NCBI RefSeq assembly: GCF_964355755.1
Contig: NC_092672.1
Location: 20,332,501-20,396,500, forward strand
Length of the DNA stretch: 64,000 nt
Reading direction: 5' to 3'
DNA from: Antedon mediterranea
Lineage: Eukaryota > Echinodermata > Crinoidea > Comatulida > Antedonidae
Under the pieces are notes generated by a model. It ran no database searches, was not told the DNA's origin, and saw only the letters and a program-made list of their open reading frames with translations. Below are positions 1 through 9,960 of the stretch, piece after piece. The translations under genes were made by a program, and so were the position numbers. The number at the start of each line of letters is the position of its first letter. Within the stretch, counting starts at the first letter, position 1.

Positions 1-3000
1 ACTAACATATGAACATGTGGACTTCCTCTCATTTGAAATTCAATTCGGTAAAAATAGTCTACAACTTTACCAATAGGCTGTGCTTCAGACAGAATTACAT
101 TTTTTAAAAAAGTATGGAAGCGTTTGTCAAACATTCTCGCAACAGTCACTGGATTCGACTTCAACAAATTACATTTATCTGCCCATTCTAATTCATCAAT
201 ATTTCTTTTGTCTCCTGCTTGACTTAACAATGTAGTCATTATTTCTTTCCAACGGAAGTCAGCACTTGAGAATGAAAGAAAAAATGTTGGTTTGCCAATC
301 TGTCTAACCATTGCCATTACGTCCTTCTGTGTTGCTTGCCAGTATGGCGGAGTCCCACGTATCTGTTTTAAAAATTTATAACCCTTGTCAGATTTTAAAA
401 TTTCCTCAACTTTGTTAACATCTTTTAAATCTGCTACAGTTACTTTGCTAAAATCATCCTTTTTACTTGACCCTTTTCGCAATGCAATGGAAATACTCGA
501 TAAAATTTGTTGAAGTTCATATAAAGATTGAGCATAAAATATGAATTCAGTATTTTTGGCAAACCTGTTATCTACATGCATTAATCTGTTGTGGAAATAA
601 CGTCCCAATGATATTTTAACATCTCTGATGTCGTGGAATGTTGGTTGGCCTGTGGGAAATAAAACTGGAAATGATTTTGCTTCATTGCTTTCATTCTTTA
701 ACAATGCAACAGGGCTGTTATTTTCACATGGCGCACAACAAATTATATCACGAAAGTATTCATCAACCAAATTTTGTCGCCTGTCAACAGGTTGAAGACT
801 TGTGTCAAAGACAGCACCACTTAATCGGTCTTCTACTTCTTCTTCATTGTTTTCTAAATATGTTTCATCATTATTATTATTACCACTTCCTATGTTTTCT
901 TTAGATAAATAATTGTGCCATTCTTCATTAATAGCTACATCAAAATACCATTTGTTATGATCCTGTAAATATTCAAGAGCTTGTATAACATTAGCTGTGT
1001 TAACAAATTTGTATTTATAGTAACTTTTATAAGACAACTTTCGCTTCAATTTTACGGATATTAATTGATCATCAGCCTCCGGTCTAGGCAGCATTTTCAC
1101 AGTTTCAATAGTATTTGATGGTACACATACAACTGGGCCATGTATTCCATGCTGTCCACCTTTGGGTAAATTCATTAATTTCATAAAAGGAATATTTAAT
1201 CTTATCAAGTGCTGCTCTAAATTATTTAAACACTCAAGCTCAGGAGAAATATCATGTAGTTCTAAATTGTTTGAATTGGCTTCTGCAGGGACCTTTCCAT
1301 TTAACAGTTTCCTGTGGCATGTGAAACAAATCCATAAACGACATCTTGGTGATTCCATAAATTGACAAGGTTTATTACATTCATTGTTACAAATATGCAA
1401 ATACTTTTCATTTATACATGTCCTATTTTCGTACTTACTTTTAGTGCACTTCATAACTTGATTCTTAAATAACATTTTAAAGCATACACAACAAACATAT
1501 TCAGGACCACGAGAAATTGTTTCTCTGAAGTTTTTCAAAACAAACTCAAAATTACTCTTTTCTATGTTTCTCTTTTCTCGATGCTTCTTATTTTTCCTAA
1601 AAACATTTTCTCGAAACACTGGATCACGATCATATTTTTCTGTAAATCTTTGCTTACAACTTTGTCTAAATTCCAAATTGGCACGATATTTTTCTGACAA
1701 TCTTAACTTACAATTTTGTCTAAATTTTAAATTATTCCGATACTTATCTGCCAATTTTTGCCTTAAGTTTTCTCTGAATTTTGAATTATTCCGATACTTC
1801 ATTACGAATTTTGTCTTCAAATTTTCTCTGAATTTCAAATTATTGCGATACTTTGATACGAATTTTTGTTTTAAATTTTCTTTGAATTTGGAATTATTGC
1901 GATACTTTTCTGCACATTTGTATTTATTTTGTGTTTTAATGTTATGTCGAAATATTATATCATTGTGGTATCTATTCTTTTTTTTTTCTTTTAAATTTCG
2001 CCTCATTTTCTCATTAAATCTATAATTTAACATATGTTTTTCTTTTTTGGTTGTTCGGTAATTCAGATCATTGTTGTACTTTCTGTATTGTCTATATCTA
2101 TTTTCCTTCCTTTTTTGGAATTTATAATCATCATCAGCATATCTTATTTTATGTGCCTCTTTTACTTTACGTTTCTTTTCTTCTCTGTATCCAGGATCAC
2201 TTTGATATTTGTTTCTATTTTCATTGGTTTTTTGTGAATTATGTTTTTTTTCGCTTTGTCGTTTCATTCTTTGTTGATTCTTTCGATTTTCTTTTTTATT
2301 CCTATAAGATTGTTTTCTTTTCTTTCTCAATATTGGTACTTCGATTTCATCCGTTTTACTTTGTTTGTGTTTTGGTTCTATGTCTTGAAATGTGTCACAT
2401 GTTGCGTTTCTCATTTGCTTTCGTTTCTTTGTTGTAGATTTCTTTGGCAGAAACATCGCCTCTGTGTTTGACAATTTTGTTTGTGATGTCACATCCATAT
2501 CAACTTGTCCTGTTGTTTCCTGAACATTATCTCGACTGGCATCGACAGATTCTACTACATTAAAATGCACATTCATGGTGTACAAAATATATATACCATT
2601 GTTAGTTGTAACATTATCTATTCTTCCCGGCTTTTTAGCAGAAAACAATTGCCACGTCAATAGTTGATCATTGAATGAGTAAATATCTGTATTCAGCAAG
2701 TTTGCCATTGCACTTCTTTCAGTATTGGATGCCCACGTTCCATTATCCATTATTCTTTTTTTCAACACATATTTCTTAACTGACCTATATTCATGACTAA
2801 ATGTATTAATAAATAAGTCACCCGTCTTCAATAAATGATTAGTAATTGCTTTTCTTAAAAGTAAATGATTATCTTCTGTCCCAGAAATAATGTATGAAAT
2901 TGCACGATAAAAACAATTACCATCACCTGTGATATTCGTAATTTGAAGAGGATGTCCAATCTGAATAGCTCTGTTAATACTAAAATTCTTACCAGTATTT

Positions 3001-5543
3001 TCACAATGAATACCTATTTCATTACAAATGTTTTTCTTTTGTGCTTCTGAGATCGGGATAAATTTAAAGTTCTTGTCAGGTCTTTCTCCATACTGAACAT
3101 TAACAATTTCAATATCACTATCACTTTGCCGCCCATTACTTGATGAGACATTACGTTTTTGGCCTTTAACTTTAGAATCAATATTCTTGTCAGGTAATCT
3201 TGTACTACATTTATACTGGTAAGATGTACTAGGTTCATCAAAATCGATATTTCCTAAGTTGTTTTGTTCACAATTATCATCTAACATGACAGCAGAAGCG
3301 GAACATAAAAACATAGACTTATTTTGAACATTTACACCAGTCAGTTCAAATTCGGTTTCATGTAAATTACAGTTCATTGACCTTGCTAATCTTATACAAT
3401 AATCGTACACACCTTGACAAGATGTACTGTACAGTAAAATACTCTTTCCATGCTCACTAACACAACCAATACGATCTCTTGCATGTGGATCAAATATAAG
3501 GAAACCATTTACACGTTTGATAATAGAAAATGTGCTTCTATTGAAATTCATAAAAAATGCATCATGTTGGTGTAATTCTTGTTCAAGAGCTTGGTGTAAT
3601 GATAAGGCTCCATATTCAGCCATCAATTCGAGATCCCCATCTATTGTGCCAAACACCGATTCTTTGGGAGATATTACAAAGGTGTTATCCAAATTATCCA
3701 ATTCTTTCGGTAGTTCTGAAATCATCAAAAGGTCCTCATCCATAGTGGAATCTTTCTGAATGTAACAGTACAACTCGTTTCCAAGAGTCAATATTGTATC
3801 AAGGTCTTTGGTGTAAAATTCATTTCCATTCCTCTTTGTAGAATAAAGAATAGCTACAAGACTATTTGCAACACACTGTTTACCACCTGCAAAACCAAAT
3901 CTATAATTCCCTTGATTGAAACTACCCTGTGCTACGGTTATGTTATTATCATTACTATTATATAGTTGTAATTCATTTATTGATTGTGTATTCTGCCTTA
4001 TTGGTGTATTCTTTTGTTTTGGTCCCTCATCGATTATCAATTCTTCCGAAAAATTATTTTTTGTTAAAATTTCAATATCCACATCGATAGTATGTTGGTC
4101 ACATTTAGGTTTAGTATGGGACATAATTTTTTCAGTCACTGCTTTTTTGGATCCGACATCAATTATCGTTACTTCGTTTTCGTCAAATTCACAACTTGCA
4201 CATGTTTGATTTTTATGATCTGTAACATTACTATCAATTCTATTATTTCTGTCATTCATTTTGCTACTATTTTGTGCTTTCACATCGTCAGTCACTGTGT
4301 TGTCATTTTCTTCAGTACATTTCATTTTAAAGTCGTCATCAGTTTCCATTTCTGAATTGTTATTTTTACCCATGTTCTTTAAAATAGTATCTTCGCCAAT
4401 CTGTTCCATAGTATCGCAATCATTCTTGTGGTGTTTTAAATTCAGGTCCATATTATCTTGTGATTCTTTGTTATCAATATTCTTACTTTTGACAAAACGA
4501 CCCTTGCTATTTCGTTTCAAACCACCACCTGATTGTTGTTGTATTCCGCTTGTTACTTTTGTATTTTTCAAAACATCACACATAGGCTTACTATTCGTTT
4601 CTTCATCTTCCTTGTATTCTCTGCAAGTACTTTTATTCATGTTCCATTCTATTTTGTTATTATTTCGTCTTTCATAGAAATCTTTTACACCTTTGCCAAT
4701 ATATTTTACACCTGGTTCTATAGTTATACCATTTATAACGCGCTTTCCCCTTTTCTTATTTCCTCTATTTTTACATCTTTTTTTTCTGTTGTCGGTTCTT
4801 TTCTTTGATCTGACCCTTATCCAATCATTACCAAGTAATTCTTCACTTCCTGTTTGTTGACATTTTAATTTGGCATTATTACAACGTTTTTCTTTATTTT
4901 TCGTTAATTCGGGAAAGTCTGCAGTGACAGAATCATCAGGTTCTAGAATCGTATACCTATTGAAATGACAGGGCATACCTATTTCACCCAACATATTATT
5001 AGCAAAATTACTATTCCCACACATTGAACAAATCCAAATTACTCTGGAATCACATAGTTTGTCTTCAAAACTATTTCTTACACACGTCACATGAAAATGT
5101 TTACTGCAGCAGTCACATGTTATGTAAATGTCCTCTGCTTTCACTTCAATACTACACAGATCACATTTATCAAACTCTGAAGTAAGCGCTGTACCATAAG
5201 ATAATATGTTCAGGATATCATCAACTACTTCTTTAAATTCAGTTGTATCTTTGATACATTCACAATAGGCATTACCTGTATCATCACTTTCATTTTTTAT
5301 AGTGTTTACATCTTTGACACTCTTAGTTGAACAGCATTCATCAAGTAGGTCCAAGATGTCATCCATGACTGTTTTAAATTCTGTTGCTTTATCCATAATT
5401 CCACTATCAACATTACCAGCTGTATTGACAATGTTGCACTCCTTACTTGTCACTTCTTTAGTCACATATTTACATAAAAATATTATTAAGACAATCACTA
5501 ACAACAATAGACCATTAACTATTGTTATGAATTTTGTATCCAT
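1..5543 (-). CDS. Helentron polyprotein, copy 1 (partial; C-terminus beyond the left edge)
   Basis: One open frame runs from the ATG at 5543 to the window edge, about 1,847 codons. I checked the codon register at the start, at the protease Cys (3875) and His (3485), the OTU Cys (2915), a CxxC cluster (1508) and the Rep HUH codons (17 and 11); all agree. Order: hydrophobic N-terminal helix (residues ~5-24), PHD finger from Cys127, charged linker, C76-like cysteine protease (Cys557, Asp685, His687), OTU domain (DGNC, Cys877), about seven Lys-rich 18-residue repeats, Cys-rich DUF6570-like region, then the Helitron Rep domain ending just past its HVH motif (His1843, His1845). Helicase and endonuclease would lie left of the window. 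In the family Rep nicks and joins DNA for rolling-circle transposition. Unlike copy 2, the protease and OTU parts are fused in frame here, so this copy may be intact. Roles of the two proteases are unknown. Confidence 0.9.
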   Translation of the reverse strand, partial: MDTKFITIVNGLLLLVIVLIIFLCKYVTKEVTSKECNIVNTAGNVDSGIMDKATEFKTVMDDILDLLDECCSTKSVKDVNTIKNESDDTGNAYCECIKDTTEFKEVVDDILNILSYGTALTSEFDKCDLCSIEVKAEDIYITCDCCSKHFHVTCVRNSFEDKLCDSRVIWICSMCGNSNFANNMLGEIGMPCHFNRYTILEPDDSVTADFPELTKNKEKRCNNAKLKCQQTGSEELLGNDWIRVRSKKRTDNRKKRCKNRGNKKRGKRVINGITIEPGVKYIGKGVKDFYERRNNNKIEWNMNKSTCREYKEDEETNSKPMCDVLKNTKVTSGIQQQSGGGLKRNSKGRFVKSKNIDNKESQDNMDLNLKHHKNDCDTMEQIGEDTILKNMGKNNNSEMETDDDFKMKCTEENDNTVTDDVKAQNSSKMNDRNNRIDSNVTDHKNQTCASCEFDENEVTIIDVGSKKAVTEKIMSHTKPKCDQHTIDVDIEILTKNNFSEELIIDEGPKQKNTPIRQNTQSINELQLYNSNDNNITVAQGSFNQGNYRFGFAGGKQCVANSLVAILYSTKRNGNEFYTKDLDTILTLGNELYCYIQKDSTMDEDLLMISELPKELDNLDNTFVISPKESVFGTIDGDLELMAEYGALSLHQALEQELHQHDAFFMNFNRSTFSIIKRVNGFLIFDPHARDRIGCVSEHGKSILLYSTSCQGVYDYCIRLARSMNCNLHETEFELTGVNVQNKSMFLCSASAVMLDDNCEQNNLGNIDFDEPSTSYQYKCSTRLPDKNIDSKVKGQKRNVSSSNGRQSDSDIEIVNVQYGERPDKNFKFIPISEAQKKNICNEIGIHCENTGKNFSINRAIQIGHPLQITNITGDGNCFYRAISYIISGTEDNHLLLRKAITNHLLKTGDLFINTFSHEYRSVKKYVLKKRIMDNGTWASNTERSAMANLLNTDIYSFNDQLLTWQLFSAKKPGRIDNVTTNNGIYILYTMNVHFNVVESVDASRDNVQETTGQVDMDVTSQTKLSNTEAMFLPKKSTTKKRKQMRNATCDTFQDIEPKHKQSKTDEIEVPILRKKRKQSYRNKKENRKNQQRMKRQSEKKHNSQKTNENRNKYQSDPGYREEKKRKVKEAHKIRYADDDYKFQKRKENRYRQYRKYNNDLNYRTTKKEKHMLNYRFNEKMRRNLKEKKKNRYHNDIIFRHNIKTQNKYKCAEKYRNNSKFKENLKQKFVSKYRNNLKFRENLKTKFVMKYRNNSKFRENLRQKLADKYRNNLKFRQNCKLRLSEKYRANLEFRQSCKQRFTEKYDRDPVFRENVFRKNKKHREKRNIEKSNFEFVLKNFRETISRGPEYVCCVCFKMLFKNQVMKCTKSKYENRTCINEKYLHICNNECNKPCQFMESPRCRLWICFTCHRKLLNGKVPAEANSNNLELHDISPELECLNNLEQHLIRLNIPFMKLMNLPKGGQHGIHGPVVCVPSNTIETVKMLPRPEADDQLISVKLKRKLSYKSYYKYKFVNTANVIQALEYLQDHNKWYFDVAINEEWHNYLSKENIGSGNNNNDETYLENNEEEVEDRLSGAVFDTSLQPVDRRQNLVDEYFRDIICCAPCENNSPVALLKNESNEAKSFPVLFPTGQPTFHDIRDVKISLGRYFHNRLMHVDNRFAKNTEFIFYAQSLYELQQILSSISIALRKGSSKKDDFSKVTVADLKDVNKVEEILKSDKGYKFLKQIRGTPPYWQATQKDVMAMVRQIGKPTFFLSFSSADFRWKEIMTTLLSQAGDKRNIDELEWADKCNLLKSNPVTVARMFDKRFHTFLKNVILSEAQPIGKVVDYFYRIEFQMRGSPHVHML

Positions 5544-6089
5544 TATGCAAAAATTCCTTCAAATTACCAAACTCAAATTTAAAATTCCAAAACAATTGAT
5601 ATGTCTTCTACAATTTGAATAAATGTTACAATTAAGTTCCACTTAATATTTGATTTCACTCTTTTAATCGATTCAAACTTTAAAACAATATTAGCTACAG
5701 CAAAATATTTGGTTATTAAAATTCTTAAAAAAAATATTCAAGTTAATATTATCTTTGGATTCTATGATTTAAATTTCACGTAAATTTTTTTTTCTCTTTA
5801 TTGATATATCTTTTGCTGGCTTCTTAGTTAGCTTATACAAACTAATTATCGATCAAAGATCTACGTAGAATTCTATTCTTTTGCAAATTATTCCTTTTGT
5901 TTTACAGCTATATTTATTACTTAATGCTTGTTAGTACAGTATTTTGTACTTGTTTCTACAAATAATTCTCTTTCAAGCTTCTGCTTGATATATTTTTTCA
6001 AGTCTTCTGTCTATTTAAGCTTCTGCTTAATATTTTGGTATAAATTCTATTTGAAATTCTCTTTGATAATTCTGTTTGTGATTCTGATT

Positions 6090-6127
6090 AACCCTCGTTG
6101 GCACTCTCTTCTGAGATCCAGCGGGTT
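6090..6127 (-). other. Short hairpin block AACCC...GGGTT (single-arm version), copy 1
   Basis: AACCC at 6090 pairs with GGGTT ending at 6127. Inside is ACTCTC TTCT GAGAT, a partial copy of the arms in the larger block at 6228-6301. It lies in the first of the two ~130-bp leader repeats. Confidence 0.55.
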
Positions 6128-6227
6128 AATATTTTTTTTCAAGACTTCTGTCTATTTAAGCTTCTGCTTAATATTTTTGTGTAAGTTCTATTTGAAATTC
6201 TCTTTGATAATTCTGTTTGTTATGCTA

Positions 6228-6301
6228 AACCCTTGTTGGCACTCTCTTCTGAGAGCAGAATCTCTTCTGAGATTCGGATCTCTTCTGAGATCCAGTGGGT
6301 T
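6228..6301 (-). other. Three-hairpin cloverleaf-like structure, copy 1 leader
   Basis: Enclosing stem AACCC (from 6228) with GGGTT (to 6301). Inside are three consecutive hairpins, each with a TTCT loop (AGAA on the sense strand): CTCTC/GAGAG, GAATCTC/GAGATTC and GGATCTC/GAGATCC. The corresponding block in copy 2 (35692-35767) keeps the layout while two arms differ in sequence on both sides. It may act as RNA in the leader or as DNA recognised by Rep; neither is shown. Confidence 0.75.
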
Positions 6302-6325
6302 AATAATATTATAACAGTCAGGTAC

Positions 6326-8355
6326 CTGCAATGAAATAAAGAAAAAGAAAATTTCAGACATGAAATATTTGGACTACCAAAACAAATAAGGCCAACTCAC
6401 CACCAAATATGTGAAGACGAGTATTATATCAATAGGGCTAATTAAAACAAATCTACATCTGATATTAAAATCTGAAAATGTTCAGAGTATATTGGTCTAA
6501 TTTAATTGTGCAATAGTATCATTATTTTTCAGAACACAAACAATATGGTCAGTATTCAGTATTGTATGTTATAAAGGGCAGAGACAAGAACAAAAAGACA
6601 ATTCACTCCCCTTTCATAGATAATCTACCAACACCAATGAACTTATATAGAATGGCTATCGGGCGGACAGGAAAGTGATAAAAACAAGAAGTAAACCATA
6701 AATATGGACACCGTAAATATGTTTAATATATATCAAATAATAATATAACATAACAAATTCTGTTCATGCCGTATTACGTATATACAATCAATGCTAGCGG
6801 TGGTAGTGCATGACTGCGTATAAAGCATGGCAGGTGTGTTCAATAGTCAATTACAGCCGCCATACTGTTGGGTCCCCTCTCCTCTCCATGAAGAATCACT
6901 TATTAACTGCAATAATTTTGGAGTCTACCCTCTAGCCAATCTACAGTAAACTCATTTACCAAAGACTCACATAAACAATGTATCAGAAAGGTGCAACCTA
7001 TTATGTAGTCACTGTTTATCTTCAACAGCTACAATCTACAAAATACAAACACACAAGAAAAATATATTTTTAATACAAATTTAACAGAAATATTCATCAT
7101 ATTATTGATAATTTTCAGGATTTAATGGACAAAGAATTTCACCAACCAAGTGACAAAGAATTTCACCAACCAAGTATACGTTGAATAACAATTATTTTAA
7201 GACACACAGTCCCAATTCAACTACCATACGATTCTCGATCAATGTCTATTTCCTCACAATCTCATAGCATAGCTAAGAACAGAATGATTAGGGCCTATAT
7301 TTTTATTCCATTTGGACCAAACAATTATTTAAAACAGTTCCTTTATCTAAATTATGTCAATCTTCTGTAATATAACTGGCTAAAAAAATATGATACTCCT
7401 TATCAGTTTATAATCACTGTCAGAGAGATCCCCGGTGCCATCAATGTCAAATAAATAAATTATTTATTTTCTTTACTTACAAAATTTAAGAGGTTATTAG
7501 CTTAAAAAAACTATAACAGCAGAAACAATCTGGCAGATGTTCAGCACAGCTAATACTACAACAGGTAGAACCTAAAAACAAAACATATAAAGAGAAACTT
7601 CATGTAAAAATAGTACAGTAATCTAATTGATATCAAGAAGCGAAAATACTATTTATATATACTACTCAAATGCCCCTTTTCTTAATTTTTTTTTGTAAGC
7701 TAGTCTAATATTTATACTGTATATATAATTAAAACAAATTTAGTTCATTATTTAATAAATTTCTAATAATATAAGCTAGGCCTAGGCTAGGAAAACCAGC
7801 ATATATATCAACCAATTCAAACATTATCTGTTAGTATTTTGTGTCAATATTCTAATAAAGAAAGAATTACGAAAATCTGACTTGTAGTTTTCGAAATATA
7901 GGGTCTAAAACATCGCTGAAAAACATCGTTTTTAGCTACGAACGTTGTAAACAAATTGCGCCCTCGGTCGACAATTGTATGAACACTAGGCCTAGCCTAC
8001 GCCATTTTCCCCTAAAATAATTACATATAGGCCTAGGCTAATTACGTTTTATAGTAATTTATTTTATATATCAACATTGGAAATATCAATAAAATATGTT
8101 ATTAAATGTTTATAAAATATATAAAATTGTTTATTTAACGGAATTCGTACAAATTCATTGCTCTAAATTTGTGTAATTAACGATTAGAGAGACCATGTGA
8201 CTACACGGTGTACACGCCATCCAGAGAAAACATTCCGCTGTGGCCACCAATCACAAAAGCTACAAACAAGCCTTCCGCCTGTGTAACCCACATTCACATA
8301 GGCCTAGCCTACGCAAACAAAACTACAAATCAAACAATCCACATAATTTCTTACC
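6326..8355 (-). other. Leader introns and small candidate exons, Helentron copy 1
   Basis: Minus-strand splice signals in order: donor AAATAG/GTAAGAAAT (GT at 8354-8353); acceptor TTTTGTTTTTAG with exon 7571-7481 (91 nt) and donor TTTT/GTAAGT; acceptor TTTTGTAG with exon 7035-6971 starting ATTGTAG and donor TTTAT/GTGAGT; acceptor TTTATTTCATTGCAG with the final exon starting at 6325. The first donor and the last acceptor are conserved in copy 2. The remaining sequence is AT-rich with nothing recognised. Splicing is inferred from consensus signals only. Confidence 0.45.
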
Positions 8356-8655
8356 TATTTCTTATAGTATTGAAATCTTAACAAACTTGAGTTTTGTTAT
8401 TATTATTATTCGCCGACGTTTGCGATTCGATATAGAATACAATTTGTAATACAGTATTTTCAGACCGACTCTGTAAAATCAACATGGAGTTTAGTTATCC
8501 ACACCACGTCGTCAACACCTTTTCTCCTTTCATCTTCTTCCGCTCGCTCAAATTTCACATACACAGTATGGCATGCAATCTTCGCCAAAAAGACTAATAT
8601 GTAACGAAAAACGAAAATACTGTAGTTTCCACGTAGGCAGGTATCTCTACGTGTA
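8356..8655 (-). promoter_or_regulatory. Candidate promoter and first exon, Helentron copy 1
   Basis: This block lies upstream of the conserved donor at 8354. It shares patches with 44.06-44.28 kb, including AACATGGAG, GGCATGCAATC and CGCCAAAA, while intron sequence between the copies is little conserved. Conservation of a donor and its upstream flank in two diverged copies is what a first exon and promoter would show. No start site can be fixed. Confidence 0.4.
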
Positions 8656-8719
8656 TATTGCACGTTACGTTTGCGCGGCGGATAACCCGAACTCGTCAAA
8701 GTGACGAGTTCAAATCTAG
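8656..8719 (+). mobile_element. Helitron2-like 3' terminus (fragment)
   Basis: GCGGATAACC is followed by the perfect hairpin AACTCGTCA AAG TGACGAGTT and then CAAATCTAG, the CTRR-type end of Helitrons. Only about 60 bp of element precede it. It marks the border between copy 1's promoter region and the Helitron array. Confidence 0.75.
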
Positions 8720-9945
8720 TTGGTTATCCGCAACTAGTAAGTTGCGGATAACCCTTGTTATTGTCACGTTTCTTTTTCTTCATCTTTATTCTTCTTTCTT
8801 TCCCGGATTTTTGTTGCAGCTATATCTCAAATGTTTGTAGACATAACTTTGTATAACTTTGTCATAAGATTGACCTGTAGCTGTAGATGTGCAGGAAACT
8901 TTGTTATATGACGTTAGAGTCGCGTAGCGTAAGTTACGCGCGATTTAGTGAATTTCAATGATTGGTCATAGATTATAAACCAAAAGTCATTTTGTATTGA
9001 CACTTGGTGAAAATTTAAGTCATATCAAGGGCAAACTTTCTATGGATTTAAAATGGCATGTTTCACAAGAGGTTACGCGCGCACGCGCATTTAAAGTTTC
9101 AAAATGCGCAAAATTAATTTCTAATCAACTTTCTACGCTGATCATGACATTTTGAGCATGTCAAAAATTCCCGCGCGCAAAAAAAAATTTACGCGTATGG
9201 TGCGCACGGAGCATGAAAATCATGTTTTTTTCTCTTGAATTATGATTTTCCAACCTTTCCTAGTCATTTAAAAAAAGATTGACATAATTTGAAATTAAAA
9301 TGACGTCATACGAACACGTTGATTTATACCATTTGCGCGCGTTTTAATTGAAAAAGTTATAAATATTGTCAAAATAATGGCAATTTTGAATCTATTATAG
9401 CTCATCAGGACCATCCACGACCCCCAATTTTTTTACTTTTATATGTAAGTAGATATGTTGTAGATATGAATTCATGCAGAATCTTTACCCCTCTGATGTT
9501 ATGACGTCATCGTATGGCCACACGAATGTAAAATATAGGGGTTTTTACTCTTTCGTTATTGCTCATCACATTAAATAGAGCGCATCTCACTTTTACGTGC
9601 CCAAAATTCTTCTAATTTGTTTTAATGTAATTATTTAGATAATTATCTTCTAAAAATGTTATCTTTATATGTCAATTTGATGACGTCATCGTATTAATAA
9701 TTGGATTTAAAAGATGGGTCTCGTAATTTTGTCTATGCTACACTGTATATAACATATACAGTTTATTCTGTAAAATACTGTAATATGATATATGCTACAT
9801 AATAGGTACAATTCAGCACTGTAAACATATTTATTTCATGTCATAGGATGGCATAATAATTGTCGAGGTTCATATGGTTAAGTATGTGCATGTGGGCATT
9901 TGCGCGGATAACCCGAACTCGTCAAAGTGACGAGTTCAAATCTAG
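8720..9945 (+). mobile_element. Non-autonomous Helitron2-like element Y1
   Basis: It begins with the palindrome GGTTATCCGCAACT...AGTTGCGGATAACC (8722-8753) and ends with GCGGATAACC, hairpin AACTCGTCA/TGACGAGTT and CTAG (9942-9945). The first arm of the 5' palindrome is complementary to the 3' subterminal GCGGATAACC, an asymmetric terminal inverted repeat. The body has no coding frame; it holds CG-alternating tracts and repeated TGACGTCA motifs. Confidence 0.8.
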
Positions 9946-9960
9946 TTTTTCTATGTTATT

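Larger units (their letters stand above)
5544..6325 (-). other. Untranslated leader of Helentron copy 1
   Basis: AT-rich leader between a candidate splice acceptor and the ATG. It contains two diverged tandem copies (about 130 bp each, starting near 6001 and 6138) that share TCTATTTAAGCTTCTGCTTA, each ending in an AACCC...GGGTT hairpin block. No credible coding frame is seen. Confidence 0.6.
1..8655 (-). mobile_element. Helentron (Helitron2), copy 1, with its 5' leader and promoter region
   Basis: The coding part is at 1-5543. From 5544 to about 8650 the sequence is non-coding and matches the region upstream of copy 2 in patches: the AACCC...GGGTT hairpin block, the splice acceptor near 6326, an ATTGTAG exon start, the AAATAG/GTAAG donor near 8354 and a block containing GGCATGCAATC...CGCCAAAA near 8575. 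The right limit lies just before a Helitron 3' end (8660-8719). Whether the leader and promoter belong to the transposon or were captured from the host cannot be told from two copies in one window. Confidence 0.75.

Noticed and set aside
1564-2471. Plus-strand frames rich in Phe, Leu and Cys
   Set aside because: They are antisense to the Lys-rich repeats of the Helentron protein; their periodic composition follows from the 54-bp repeat.
3400-5543. Integrated herpesvirus sequence
   Set aside because: Only the protease domain resembles a herpesvirus protein; it is in frame with PHD, OTU and Rep domains, and no other viral gene is nearby.
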